Source: Selenomonas sputigena_A
GTDB taxonomy: Bacteria; Bacillota; Negativicutes; Selenomonadales; Selenomonadaceae
Assembly: GCF_051603425.1 (NCBI RefSeq)
Contig: NZ_CP194411.1
Span: 186,001 to 250,000 of the forward strand
DNA: 64,000 nt
Direction: 5' to 3'
Shown: positions 18,718 to 26,446 of the stretch, piece by piece
Layout: each line of letters starts with the position of its first letter
How positions within the stretch are numbered: the first letter of the stretch is position 1
The notes under the pieces: model-generated
What the model saw: the letters and a program-made list of their open reading frames with translations, nothing else
Told to the model about the DNA's origin: nothing
The model's database searches: none
Position numbers and translations under genes: made by a program

Positions 18718-19859
18718 ATTTCCGTCCCCTTACGGGGATGTGTGTTTAAAATTTGAGCCGGAGGAGGCGGAGTCGATTGAAGAAGCCTTCAAGTTTCCGT
18801 CCCCTTACGGGGATGTTTGTTTGAAATCCGCAGGGCCCGACGATGTACGCCGCGCCTTGCCTTGGTTTCCGTCCCCTTACGGGGATGTTTGTTTGAAATA
18901 ACCCGTTTTACCTCGACGAGAACGGCGTGGCCCATTTAGAGTTTCCGTCCCCTTACGGGGATGTTTGTTTGAAATTTGCCGCGGCTTCCGCGCTCTTGTT
19001 GGAGCGCAAGCAGACAGTTTCCGTCCCCTTACGGGGATGTTTGTTTGAAATTGTAGAAATTCGCGATTGGAGTATGGGTGTTTATTCGTTTCCGTCCCCT
19101 TACGGGGATGTTTGTTTGAAATATCCGTGCACATCGAGATTTATCGGCAGAAAGATGACGCAGTTTCCGTCCCCTTACGGGGATGTTTGTTTGAAATAAA
19201 ATGAAAACAGTATTTGCTTCCAATGTTATTCTGTCGCAGTTTCCGTCCCCTTACGGGGATGTTTGTTTGAAATTCGGGGATGGTCTTGCCCTTTCAACAG
19301 GTTATGCTCCTTGTTTCCGTCCCCTTACGGGGATGTTTGTTTGAAATATCTCGTTGGTCTACTCGCTTAGTCGGTAGGGGAAAGGGCGGTTTCCGTCCCC
19401 TTACGGGGATGTTTGTTTGAAATCAATCTGAACTTTATGAGGAACATATTGTCTCTTGTCTCGTTTCCGTCCCCTTACGGGGATGTTTGTTTGAAATTTT
19501 ATTCTTAGCTTTCTCTTTGTTTTCTTCTTTCTTCGTTTCCGTCCCCTTACGGGGATGTTTGTTTGAAATAGGATAAACAGAAAGAGTTTGAGATAGAGTT
19601 CCCTGTAGTTTCCGTCCCCTTACGGGGATGTTTGTTTGAAATATGAAAATGACACTCAACGATATGAGAGTATTTAATCAAGTTTCCGTCCCCTTACGGG
19701 GATGTTTGTTTGAAATTCAGAGTAGTCATTTGTTTGCATCTTCTTTATAAGTTTCCGTCCCCTTACGGGGATGTTTGTTTGAAATCGGAAGTACCGCTCA
19801 GGGCAAGTTAAAGACAGGAGGAACGTTTCCGTCCCCTTACGGGGATGTTTGTTTGAAAT
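18718..19859 (-). CRISPR. CRISPR array, 16 repeats and 15 spacers
   Basis: The repeat is 35 bp; on the plus strand it begins GTTTCCGTCCCC, has the palindrome CCCCTTACGGGG and ends GTTTGAAAT. Units start at 18718, 18793, 18865, 18941, 19017, 19088, 19163, 19239, 19313, 19389, 19463, 19535, 19608, 19682, 19751 and 19825. Spacers are 34-41 bp and none repeats. The leftmost unit is degenerate (first base, plus GTGTGTTTAAAAT at the end), marking the trailer. The reverse complement ends in ACGGAAAC, a typical Cas6 handle, and a leader promoter lies on the right. Transcription is therefore inferred on the minus strand, towards cas1. Confidence 0.97.
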
Positions 19860-20034
19860 CCTGGCCTTGCAAACCCTTGCTGCGTCTGGGCGGAAAATGC
19901 ATTTTGCGGCGGGGATGTGTTTTTTGCCTTCCTGCTGCTTCATTTTTTCTGCAAAACAGGCTTCAGCCCTTGTCCCTACTGGCGCGGCGGGGATTTCACG
20001 ATTACAGTATATCATATCTTCTTGAAAAAGACAA
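19860..20034 (-). promoter_or_regulatory. CRISPR leader with promoter
   Basis: About 175 bases upstream of the first repeat in the inferred direction. A promoter reads TTGTCT (20029-20034), 17-bp spacer, TATACT (20006-20011). The leader contains no gene. CATCCCCGCCGC near 19907-19918 partly echoes the repeat. Confidence 0.65.
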
Positions 20035-20096
20035 TATGCTGTCTCTAAGATAAAACTGCCGCACGGGATGCGTGCGGCAGTTCTTTGCTTATGTAA

Positions 20097-20486
20097 TTAG
20101 CCGACGATAACGAGCGGATCGCCGACCTTGACGCTCTGACCGGCAGCGACGTTGATCGCCTTGACCGTACCGGACTGCGTGGCAGCAATTTCGTTCTGCA
20201 TCTTCATGGCTTCGAGAATCAGGAGCACATCGCCGGAGTTGACAGCCTGGCCTTCGGAAACGAGAACCTTGACGATCTTGCCCGGCATCGGGGCGTTGAC
20301 GGAAGTCTCGCCGGCGCCAGCGGAAACAGCTGCCTTGGCAGGAGCGGCAGGAGCAGCCGGAGCAGCGGCTTTCGGGGCAGCAGGAGCAGCGGCAGCCTTA
20401 GGAGCCGGAGCCGCACCAGCGACCTTCTCTTCCTCAACCTCGACTTCGTAGCTCGTGCCATTGACCTTGATGTTGAACTTTTTCAT
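20097..20486 (-). CDS. mmdC: Biotin carboxyl carrier subunit of methylmalonyl-CoA decarboxylase
   Basis: This protein carries the carboxybiotin between the carboxyltransferase and the membrane decarboxylase. I use the ATG at 20484-20486 (MKKFNIKVNGTSYEVEVEEE), preceded by GGAGG. Of 129 residues, about 25-60 form an Ala/Pro-rich flexible linker and the C-terminal biotinyl domain has EAMKM with Lys95 as the biotin site. It is the last gene of the propionate operon, after the small MmdE-like gene. The same architecture is used by glutaconyl-CoA and oxaloacetate decarboxylases; the neighbours point to methylmalonyl-CoA. The membrane beta subunit (MmdB) is not in the window. Confidence 0.88.
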   Translation of the reverse strand: MKKFNIKVNGTSYEVEVEEEKVAGAAPAPKAAAAPAAPKAAAPAAPAAPAKAAVSAGAGETSVNAPMPGKIVKVLVSEGQAVNSGDVLLILEAMKMQNEIAATQSGTVKAINVAAGQSVKVGDPLVIVG

Positions 20487-20527
20487 TGTAAATTCCTCCA
20501 AGTTTTCAATTTGTTTTCGCTTACGTT

Positions 20528-20562
20528 TTAAGAAAGCACTGATGCATTCAGCGATTCCTTAA
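20528..20562. repeat. Imperfect palindrome over the end of mmdE
   Basis: TTAAGAAAGCACTGA and TCAGCGATTCCTTAA are complementary at 12 of 15 positions around TGCAT. It overlaps the mmdE stop codon and resembles the ends of the repeat at 42790-43053 (AGCACTGAT.., GGAAGCACTGATAAA). Confidence 0.55.
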
Positions 20563-20702
20563 CGGATGCTCTGGCGACCTGCCATTGCCCATGCGTCGTT
20601 GCGCTTGATCTTGACGGCAACGACTTTATTGCCAACCATCATCTGGACGGCTGCGGCGATGACCGCAGCGACCTCAGGCTTGACATCTTTTGCGTTTTGC
20701 AT
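20559..20702 (-). CDS. mmdE: Small epsilon/delta-type subunit of methylmalonyl-CoA decarboxylase (47 aa)
   Basis: A 47-codon gene with a clear ribosome site (GGGAGG, 7 bases before the ATG at 20700-20702). The product starts MQNAKDVKPEVAAVIAAAVQ and ends NDAWAMAGRQSIR. The closing WAMAGRQ motif is the conserved C-terminus of the small subunits of sodium-pump biotin decarboxylases (MmdD/MmdE, GcdD, OadG), which stabilise the complex. It sits between mmdA and mmdC, as in the Veillonella mmd operon. Its presence favours a membrane-bound sodium-pumping decarboxylase rather than a soluble transcarboxylase. The longer membrane-anchored delta subunit and MmdB are absent here. Confidence 0.85.
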   Translation of the reverse strand: MQNAKDVKPEVAAVIAAAVQMMVGNKVVAVKIKRNDAWAMAGRQSIR

Positions 20703-20717
20703 AAAAGAACCTCCCGA

Positions 20718-22247
20718 TTAAAGCGGAATATTGCCATGCTTCTTGGCCGGGCCGACCTCACGCTTCGAGGCGAGAGCGTTCAGGGCCGTGATGACATAGG
20801 GACGCGTCTCCTTCGGCTCGATGACCATGTCGGCATAGCCGCGCTCGGCTGCCTTGTACGGCGTGGCAAATTCCTCGACGTATTCGGCTGTTTTCTGCTC
20901 CTTGTCGGGATCCTTGCGGAAGATGATGTTCGCAGCGCCCGCAGGACCCATGACGGCGATTTCAGCGGAAGGCCAAGCCATGACCTGGTCTGCGCCGAGC
21001 TCACGGCAGCACATGGCGATGTAGGAACCGCCGTACGCTTTGCGCGTGATGACCGTGACCTTGGGCACCGTCGCCTCGCTGTAGGCATAGAGCATCTTCG
21101 CGCCGTGGCGGATGATGCCCGTGTGCTCCTGATCGACGCCCGGCAGGAAGCCCGGAACATCGACGAGGTTGACGAGCGGGATATTGAACGCATCGCAGAA
21201 ACGAATGAAGCGTGCGGACTTGTCGGAGGCGTTGACGTCGAGGCAGCCTGCCATGACGTTCGGCTGGTTCGCGATGATGCCGACGGAGCGGCCGTCGAAG
21301 CGTGCGAAGCAGGTGATGATGTTCGTCGCAAAATGCTGATGCACTTCGTAGAACTCGCCGTTATCAACGATGCCGCGGATGACGTCCTTCATGTCGTACG
21401 GCGCATTCGGGTTGTCCGGAATGACCGTGTTCAGGGACTCTTCCATGCGGGACGGATCGTCGCCCGTGTCGACGATCGGCGCATCGTCCATGTTGTTGCT
21501 CGGCAGGAAGGAGAGCAGATAGCGGATCTGCTGGATGCAGTCGTCCTCGTTCTCCGCCGCAAAGTGCGCGACGCCCGAGACCGAGTTGTGCGTCATGGCG
21601 CCGCCGAGGGCTTCCGCCGTGACCTCTTCCGCCGTGACGGACTTGATGACGGCCGGACCCGTGATGAACATCTGGCTCGTGTTCTTGACCATGTAGATGA
21701 AGTCCGTGATGGCCGGGCTGTAGACAGCGCCGCCCGCGCACGGTCCCATGATGACGGAGATCTGCGGGACAACGCCCGAAGCCGCCGTGTTGCGATAGAA
21801 GATGCCCGCATAGCCCGAAAGCGCATCGACAGCTTCCTGGATGCGTGCGCCGCCCGAATCGTTGATGCCGATGCAAGGAGCGCCCATCTTCATCGAGAGG
21901 TCCATGACCTTCCAAATCTTATGTGCATGTTTCTCGCCCAAGGAGCCGCCTTCAACGGTGAAATCCTGTGCGAAAGCATAGACGAGACGGCCGTCAACCG
22001 TGCCGTAGCCTGTGACGACGCCCTCGCCCGGCAGATCTTTCTGATCCTGACCGAAGTTCGTGCAGCGGTGCTTCATGAACATGTCGAGTTCGACAAATGT
22101 ATTCTCGTCAAAAAGCTTCTCAATGCGTTCGCGGGCTGTCATCTTGCCCTGCGAATGCTGCTTGTCGATGCGCTTTTGTCCGCCGCCCTGCTGGATATGC
22201 TCCTTCTTGGCGTGCATGAGGGCAATTTTTTCCTGAACTGTAGCCAT
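20718..22247 (-). CDS. mmdA: Methylmalonyl-CoA decarboxylase, carboxyltransferase alpha subunit
   Basis: It transfers CO2 from methylmalonyl-CoA to biotin on MmdC, releasing propionyl-CoA. The 509 residues are two crotonase-fold halves: N-terminal GGSLGEKHAHKIWKV and DSGGARIQEAVDAL, then GPCAGGAVYSP; C-terminal DVPGFLPGVDQEHTGIIRHG and YGGSYIAM, forming the two oxyanion-hole sites. Length is normal for the family. Propionyl-CoA carboxylase beta chains are close homologues, but the operon (mutase, epimerase, MeaB, MmdE, MmdC, no biotin carboxylase) points to decarboxylation. It lies 15 bases before mmdE and is separated from the epimerase gene by a tandem-repeat spacer. Confidence 0.92.
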   Translation of the reverse strand: MATVQEKIALMHAKKEHIQQGGGQKRIDKQHSQGKMTARERIEKLFDENTFVELDMFMKHRCTNFGQDQKDLPGEGVVTGYGTVDGRLVYAFAQDFTVEGGSLGEKHAHKIWKVMDLSMKMGAPCIGINDSGGARIQEAVDALSGYAGIFYRNTAASGVVPQISVIMGPCAGGAVYSPAITDFIYMVKNTSQMFITGPAVIKSVTAEEVTAEALGGAMTHNSVSGVAHFAAENEDDCIQQIRYLLSFLPSNNMDDAPIVDTGDDPSRMEESLNTVIPDNPNAPYDMKDVIRGIVDNGEFYEVHQHFATNIITCFARFDGRSVGIIANQPNVMAGCLDVNASDKSARFIRFCDAFNIPLVNLVDVPGFLPGVDQEHTGIIRHGAKMLYAYSEATVPKVTVITRKAYGGSYIAMCCRELGADQVMAWPSAEIAVMGPAGAANIIFRKDPDKEQKTAEYVEEFATPYKAAERGYADMVIEPKETRPYVITALNALASKREVGPAKKHGNIPL

Positions 22248-22293
22248 ACTCTTCCTCCTCAGTTTTCGAATCCTCTTTGACCATGCTTATATT

Positions 22294-22557
22294 TTACCAT
22301 GAAACCCCAAGAGGTCAAGCCCGAAGGGCGCAGACCGATTGGCTAGGTTTCTGTAAGGGCGGCGCACAATGTCCACGAAGTGGATGTTTGTGCGTGTAGC
22401 TTACCATGAAACCCCAAGAGGTCAAGCCCGAAGGGCGCAGACCGATTGGTTAGGTTTCTGTAAGGGCGGCGCACAATGTCCACGAAGTGGATGTTTGTGC
22501 GCGTAGCTTACCATGAAACCCCAAGAGGTCAAGCCCGAAGGGCGCAGACCGATTGAA
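22294..22557 (+). repeat. 107-bp tandem repeat, about 2.5 copies
   Basis: Copies begin at 22294, 22401 and 22508, each opening TTACCATGAAACCCCAAGAG; the third is truncated after GCAGACCGATTG. Copies 1 and 2 differ by only a few bases (GGCTAGG/GGTTAGG, GCGTGTAG/GCGCGTAG). Each full unit contains the hairpin GCGCACAA..GTGGATGTTTGTGCG. A diverged inverse copy of the same module lies at 42883-42954. Confidence 0.9.
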
Positions 22558-22570
22558 GCCTTCATTTCGC

Positions 22571-22626
22571 TTTACCCCTGCCGCCCCTTGCGGCTCGCCT
22601 GCTGCCGCAAGGGGCGGCAGGGAAGC
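22571..22626 (-). other. Strong hairpin after the epimerase gene
   Basis: CCCTGCCGCCCCTTGCGG and its exact complement flank an 11-base loop, beginning about 15 bases past the epimerase stop in the transcript. There is no T tract, so it is more likely an mRNA-stability or processing hairpin than a full terminator. Confidence 0.65.
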
Positions 22627-22641
22627 GTCCAAGGATTCTTT

Positions 22642-23064
22642 TTAGCGGTCTTCGTGCTCACAGATTTCGAGGAGGACGCCGTGCGTGGCTTTCGGATGGA
22701 GGAAGGCGATTTTCGCGCCGCCCGCACCGTAGCGCGGCTTCTCGTCGATCATCTTGACGCCCTTCGCCATGAGGTCGGCGATGGCGTTCTCGATGTTGTC
22801 GACGCGCAGCGCGATGTGCTGGATGCCGCCGCGGCCGCCGTTCTTCTCGATGAACTTCGCGATCGGGCTCGTCGGATCCGTAGCTGCGAGGAGCTCGATC
22901 TCCGAGCCGTTCGGCGTCGGGTTGAAGCTCGTCTCGACCTTCTGCTCAGCGACGACTTCCTTGCCCGTGCAGGGAATGCCGATCTGCTCCGTCCAGAACT
23001 TGCCGACCTCGTCGAGATCGTTGACAGCAATGCCGATGTGGTCTACACCCAAAACTTTGAACAT
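22642..23064 (-). CDS. mce: Methylmalonyl-CoA epimerase
   Basis: This VOC-fold enzyme interconverts (R)- and (S)-methylmalonyl-CoA, linking mutase product to decarboxylase substrate. The 140-residue protein has the metal ligands in the expected places: VDHIGIAV near the N-terminus, Glu within GSEIELLA, GIQHIALRV in the second half and LLEICEHE at the end. A stretch of about 33 bases separates it from meaB upstream. Downstream lie a strong hairpin, the 107-bp repeats and mmdA. Ribosome site AGGAGG precedes the ATG. Confidence 0.93.
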   Translation of the reverse strand: MFKVLGVDHIGIAVNDLDEVGKFWTEQIGIPCTGKEVVAEQKVETSFNPTPNGSEIELLAATDPTSPIAKFIEKNGGRGGIQHIALRVDNIENAIADLMAKGVKMIDEKPRYGAGGAKIAFLHPKATHGVLLEICEHEDR

Positions 23065-23097
23065 ATGAACTACCTCCTAGAATAGAAAAATCTGCCG

Positions 23098-24036
23098 TCA
23101 CTTGAGCATGTTTTTCATGATGTCCTGCGTGACGGTGTAAGGATCTGTCCTGCCTGCCTTGATGTCGGCGACGAACGTGTCGAGCTTGCCCGAGTCAACG
23201 ACCTTGTTCTTGACGTAAGCGCCGATATTGCTTTCGAGGATGTCGATCATCTCGTCCTTCGTGCGCTTCATGCGCCGCTCGGCGAGAATCCCCTTTTCCT
23301 CGATGTAGGCGCGGTGCTTCTCGACAGATGCGACAAGCTCCTTGACGCCGATTTGCTGGTTTGCTATGACTTTGTCGATGGGCGGACGCCAATCTTTCAT
23401 CACGCCGTCCAAGTCGAGCATCATGTTGATTTCCTTGACGAGCTTGTCCGCGCCGTCAAGATCCGCCTTGTTGATGGCGAAGACGTCGCCGATCTCCAAG
23501 ACACCCGCCTTGATGGCCTGAATGTCGTCGCCCATGCCGGGGATCAATACGACCATCGTCGTATCGGCCGCCCGCACGATGTCGACTTCGGACTGGCCGA
23601 CGCCGACGGTTTCGACAAAAATGATATCCTTGCCAAAAGCGTCCATCGCCTTGACGGCGTCCGCCGTCTTGTGCGAAAGGCCGCCCAGGCTGCCGCGTGT
23701 TCCCATGCTGCGGATGAATACACCCTCGTCCATCGCGAGACTTGCCATGCGGATGCGGTCGCCCAAGATGGCGCCGCCCGAAAACGGACTCGTCGGGTCG
23801 ATGGCGATGATGCCGACCGTTTTGCCCTGCTTCCTGTATTCATTGGCAATCTTGTCCGTCAGCGTGCTCTTGCCGGCGCCAGGAGGACCCGTGATGCCGA
23901 GCACATAGGCGTGCCCCGTATGGGGGTAGAGCGTCTTCATGATGTCGATGGCATTTTCCGCTTCGTTCTCGATCGCCGTGATGGCTCTCGAAAGCGCTAA
24001 GCGATTTCCTTGCAGGAGTTCCTTGGCTATATCCAT
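23098..24036 (-). CDS. meaB: Methylmalonyl-CoA mutase-associated GTPase MeaB
   Basis: MeaB is a G3E-family chaperone that loads and protects the B12 cofactor of the mutase. I start it at ATG 24034-24036 (MDIAKELLQGN), 8 bases after AGGTGG. P-loop GPPGAGKS (about residues 49-56), the metal-binding IDPTSPFSGGAILGDR, the base-II-like ETVGVGQSE and the guanine-specificity NKAD are all present in the 312-residue product. It lies directly downstream of the mutase small subunit, across a GC-rich hairpin. Confidence 0.94.
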   Translation of the reverse strand: MDIAKELLQGNRLALSRAITAIENEAENAIDIMKTLYPHTGHAYVLGITGPPGAGKSTLTDKIANEYRKQGKTVGIIAIDPTSPFSGGAILGDRIRMASLAMDEGVFIRSMGTRGSLGGLSHKTADAVKAMDAFGKDIIFVETVGVGQSEVDIVRAADTTMVVLIPGMGDDIQAIKAGVLEIGDVFAINKADLDGADKLVKEINMMLDLDGVMKDWRPPIDKVIANQQIGVKELVASVEKHRAYIEEKGILAERRMKRTKDEMIDILESNIGAYVKNKVVDSGKLDTFVADIKAGRTDPYTVTQDIMKNMLK

Positions 24037-24120
24037 GGAATGCACCACCTATGCCATTGTTCCGGAAAATCCCGAGAAACACAGAGTTTCCCGAAATTTC
24101 GCGCATAATACGGATAGAAG

Positions 24121-24157
24121 CAGGGCTGGCGGCAGACGGTCTGCTGTCAGCCCTGCA
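24121..24157 (-). other. Intra-operon hairpin between mutase small subunit and meaB
   Basis: GCAGGGCTGGCGGCAGAC pairs with GTCTGCTGTCAGCCCTGC (two G-T type mismatches) with almost no loop. No T tract on the minus strand; probably an RNA-stability element. A similar hairpin (GCCGCCC/GGGCGGC, 24611-24632) follows the mutase large subunit. Confidence 0.6.
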
Positions 24158-24167
24158 GCTATCGTAA

Positions 24168-24560
24168 TTACTTCTTCACATGCTCGTTGATGAAATCGAC
24201 GATGTCGGTCGTCGGCGTACCCGGCGTAAAGACAGCGGCAACACCGGCCTCTTTGAGGGCGGGGATGTCCGTCTCGGGAATGACGCCGCCGCCGATGATC
24301 AGCGTGTCCGTCATGCCCTTCTCGCGCACGAGATTGACGACCTTGGGGAAAAGATGCGGATGCGCACCCGAGAGGATGCTCATCGCAATGACATCGACGT
24401 CTTCCTGCAGAGCTGCTTCCGTAATCTGCTCCGGCGTCTGGCGAAGACCTGTATAAATGACTTCAAAGCCTGCATCACGAAGAGCGCGTGCGACGACTTT
24501 CGCGCCGCGGTCATGACCGTCCAAGCCCGGTTTTGCTACCAATACCCTGATTTTTGCCAT
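24168..24560 (-). CDS. mcmA2: Methylmalonyl-CoA mutase, B12-binding subunit
   Basis: In split mutases this subunit binds adenosylcobalamin base-off. The 130 residues carry the DGHDRGAK motif (14-21) with His16 as lower cobalt ligand, followed by the SxL (SILSGAH) and GGG (IIGGGVIP) nucleotide-tail motifs. It corresponds to the C-terminal domain of one-piece mutases. It lies 95 bases after the catalytic subunit and before meaB, in the same operon. Confidence 0.93.
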   Translation of the reverse strand: MAKIRVLVAKPGLDGHDRGAKVVARALRDAGFEVIYTGLRQTPEQITEAALQEDVDVIAMSILSGAHPHLFPKVVNLVREKGMTDTLIIGGGVIPETDIPALKEAGVAAVFTPGTPTTDIVDFINEHVKK

Positions 24561-24654
24561 TTGAAATTACCTCCAAATCCAAGTAGAGAAAAGAAAAATC
24601 CCTGAGGCGCAGCCGCCCGAATGACGGGCGGCCCTGCCAAAGAAGTCCTGTTGA

Positions 24655-26304
24655 TTACAGGGACGTATGAGCCTCGTATTCGCCGAAGACGCTGCGCATG
24701 ACGCCGCAGATCTCTCCGAGCGTCGCATACGTCTTGACGGCTGCAAGGATGTGCGGCATGAGGTTTTCGTTCTCATCCTCGCACGCCTTCTTGAGGGTTT
24801 CGAGCGCGGACTTGACAGCGTCGTTGTCGCGCTTTGCCTTGACTTCGGCGAGCTGCTTCTTCTGCTTCTCGCCGACGGAGGCGTCGACCTTCAAGAGATC
24901 CTTCGGCGGCTCTTCATTTTCCTTCTGGTACTTGTTAACACCAACGATGACGCGAGCGCCGGACTCAACATCCATCTGCCAGGCGTAAGCACTGTCCTGG
25001 ATTTCCTTCTGGATATAGCCCTTCTCGATGGCAGCGACAGCGCCGCCCATCTCGTCGATCTTCTTGATGTATTCCATCGCTTCCTTCTCGATCTTGTTCG
25101 TCATGGCCTCTACATAGTAGGAGCCTGCCAAGGGATCGATGACGTCGGCGAGGCCGCTCTCATGCGCAACGATGTGCTGCGTGTGCAGAGCGATGGAGAC
25201 GGACTCTTCCGTCGGAAGCGCAAGCGCTTCGTCGCGGGAGTTCGTATGGAGGGACTGCGTGCCGCCCATGACGGCTGCCGCCGTCTGCAGCGCGACGCGG
25301 ACGATGTTGTTGTCCGGCTGCTGCGCCGTGAGCATGGAGCCTGCAGTCTGCGTATGGAAGCGGAGCTTCATGGACTTGTCCTTCTTCGCATGGAAGCGGT
25401 CGCGCATGACCTTCGCCCAGATGCGGCGGGAGGCACGATACTTCGCGACTTCTTCGAGCACGTTGTTGTGTGCGTTCCAGAAGAAGGAGAGACGTCCTGC
25501 GAAGTCGTCGATATTGAGGCCTGCCTCGATGGCGGCGTTGACGTAGGCGATGCCGTCGGAGATCGTGAAGGCGATTTCCTGGGCAGCCGTAGCGCCGGCT
25601 TCGCGGATATGGTAGCCCGAGATGGAAATGGTGTTCCACTTCGGCACATTCTTCGAGCAGTAAGCAAAGATGTTGGTGATGAGGCGCATGGACGGACGCG
25701 GCGGGAAGATGTAAGTACCGCGAGCCGCATACTCCTTCAGGATATCGTTCTGGATCGTGCCCGTGAGCTGATCCGCAGGAACGCCCTGCTTCTCGGCAAC
25801 AGCGATGTACATCGCCAAGAGCACGGAAGCCGGGGCATTGATCGTCATCGAAGTCGAGACCTTGCCGAGATCGATCTGGTCGAAGAGGGTCTCCATATCG
25901 GCGAGCGAGTCAATCGCAACGCCGACCTTGCCGACCTCACCTTCGGAAATCGAATCGTCGGAGTCATAGCCGATCTGCGTCGGCAAATCGAAGGCGCAGG
26001 AAAGACCCGACGCGCCCGTCTCGATCAACATGCGGTAGCGCTTGTTGGACTCTTCGGCTGTGGAGAAGCCGGCGTACATGCGCATCGTCCAAAAGCGGCC
26101 GCGATACATCGTAGGCTGCACACCACGCGTATAGGGGAACTGCCCCGGAATGCCGAGGTCGTCGACATAATTCCCGCCCTCAACATCGAGCGGCGTATAA
26201 AGCCCCTGCTCAGGAATGTTCTTGCGCAGAGGGAATTTCGCTGTGGTCTTTTTCAGGTCAGCCTCGTACTTTTCCAACTCGGCCTGGATTTTCTCATTGC
26301 TCAT
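24655..26304 (-). CDS. mcmA1: Methylmalonyl-CoA mutase, catalytic large subunit
   Basis: It rearranges succinyl-CoA to (R)-methylmalonyl-CoA with B12. The 549-residue protein is the TIM-barrel half only: FPYTRGVQPTMYRGRFWTMRMYAGF near the N-terminus, CAFDLPTQIGYDSD, RPSMRLITN, SISGYHIREAGATA, and LHTNSRDEALALPTEESV. There is no B12 domain; this is supplied by the next gene. Length is normal for the two-subunit type. Ribosome site GGAGGACAAAG precedes the ATG. It is the second gene of the operon. Confidence 0.95.
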   Translation of the reverse strand: MSNEKIQAELEKYEADLKKTTAKFPLRKNIPEQGLYTPLDVEGGNYVDDLGIPGQFPYTRGVQPTMYRGRFWTMRMYAGFSTAEESNKRYRMLIETGASGLSCAFDLPTQIGYDSDDSISEGEVGKVGVAIDSLADMETLFDQIDLGKVSTSMTINAPASVLLAMYIAVAEKQGVPADQLTGTIQNDILKEYAARGTYIFPPRPSMRLITNIFAYCSKNVPKWNTISISGYHIREAGATAAQEIAFTISDGIAYVNAAIEAGLNIDDFAGRLSFFWNAHNNVLEEVAKYRASRRIWAKVMRDRFHAKKDKSMKLRFHTQTAGSMLTAQQPDNNIVRVALQTAAAVMGGTQSLHTNSRDEALALPTEESVSIALHTQHIVAHESGLADVIDPLAGSYYVEAMTNKIEKEAMEYIKKIDEMGGAVAAIEKGYIQKEIQDSAYAWQMDVESGARVIVGVNKYQKENEEPPKDLLKVDASVGEKQKKQLAEVKAKRDNDAVKSALETLKKACEDENENLMPHILAAVKTYATLGEICGVMRSVFGEYEAHTSL

Positions 26305-26446
26305 ATCTTTGTCCTCCTGTCAGGGAAACCGGAAAGTGGCGCACCCGGCCGTCCGCCGCGTGTCCTGCCGCAGAGGTCCGAACGGTCTTTTGCCGCTTCT
26401 TTTTCCCTAAATTATTTCCGATCCGTTCAAAAATGTTTCCGGCGCC

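Noticed and set aside
18680..20015. Short frames on both strands across the CRISPR array encoding repeated FPSPYGDVCLK or ISNKHPRKGTE
   Set aside because: They are translations of the 35-bp CRISPR repeat.
20097..22247. Operon as acetyl- or propionyl-CoA carboxylase
   Set aside because: No biotin carboxylase gene is present; the MmdE-like small subunit and the mutase/epimerase neighbours point to the decarboxylase.
20697..22280. 527-codon plus-strand frame opposite mmdA
   Set aside because: Antisense shadow of mmdA; Arg/Asp/Val-rich product typical of reverse-strand frames.
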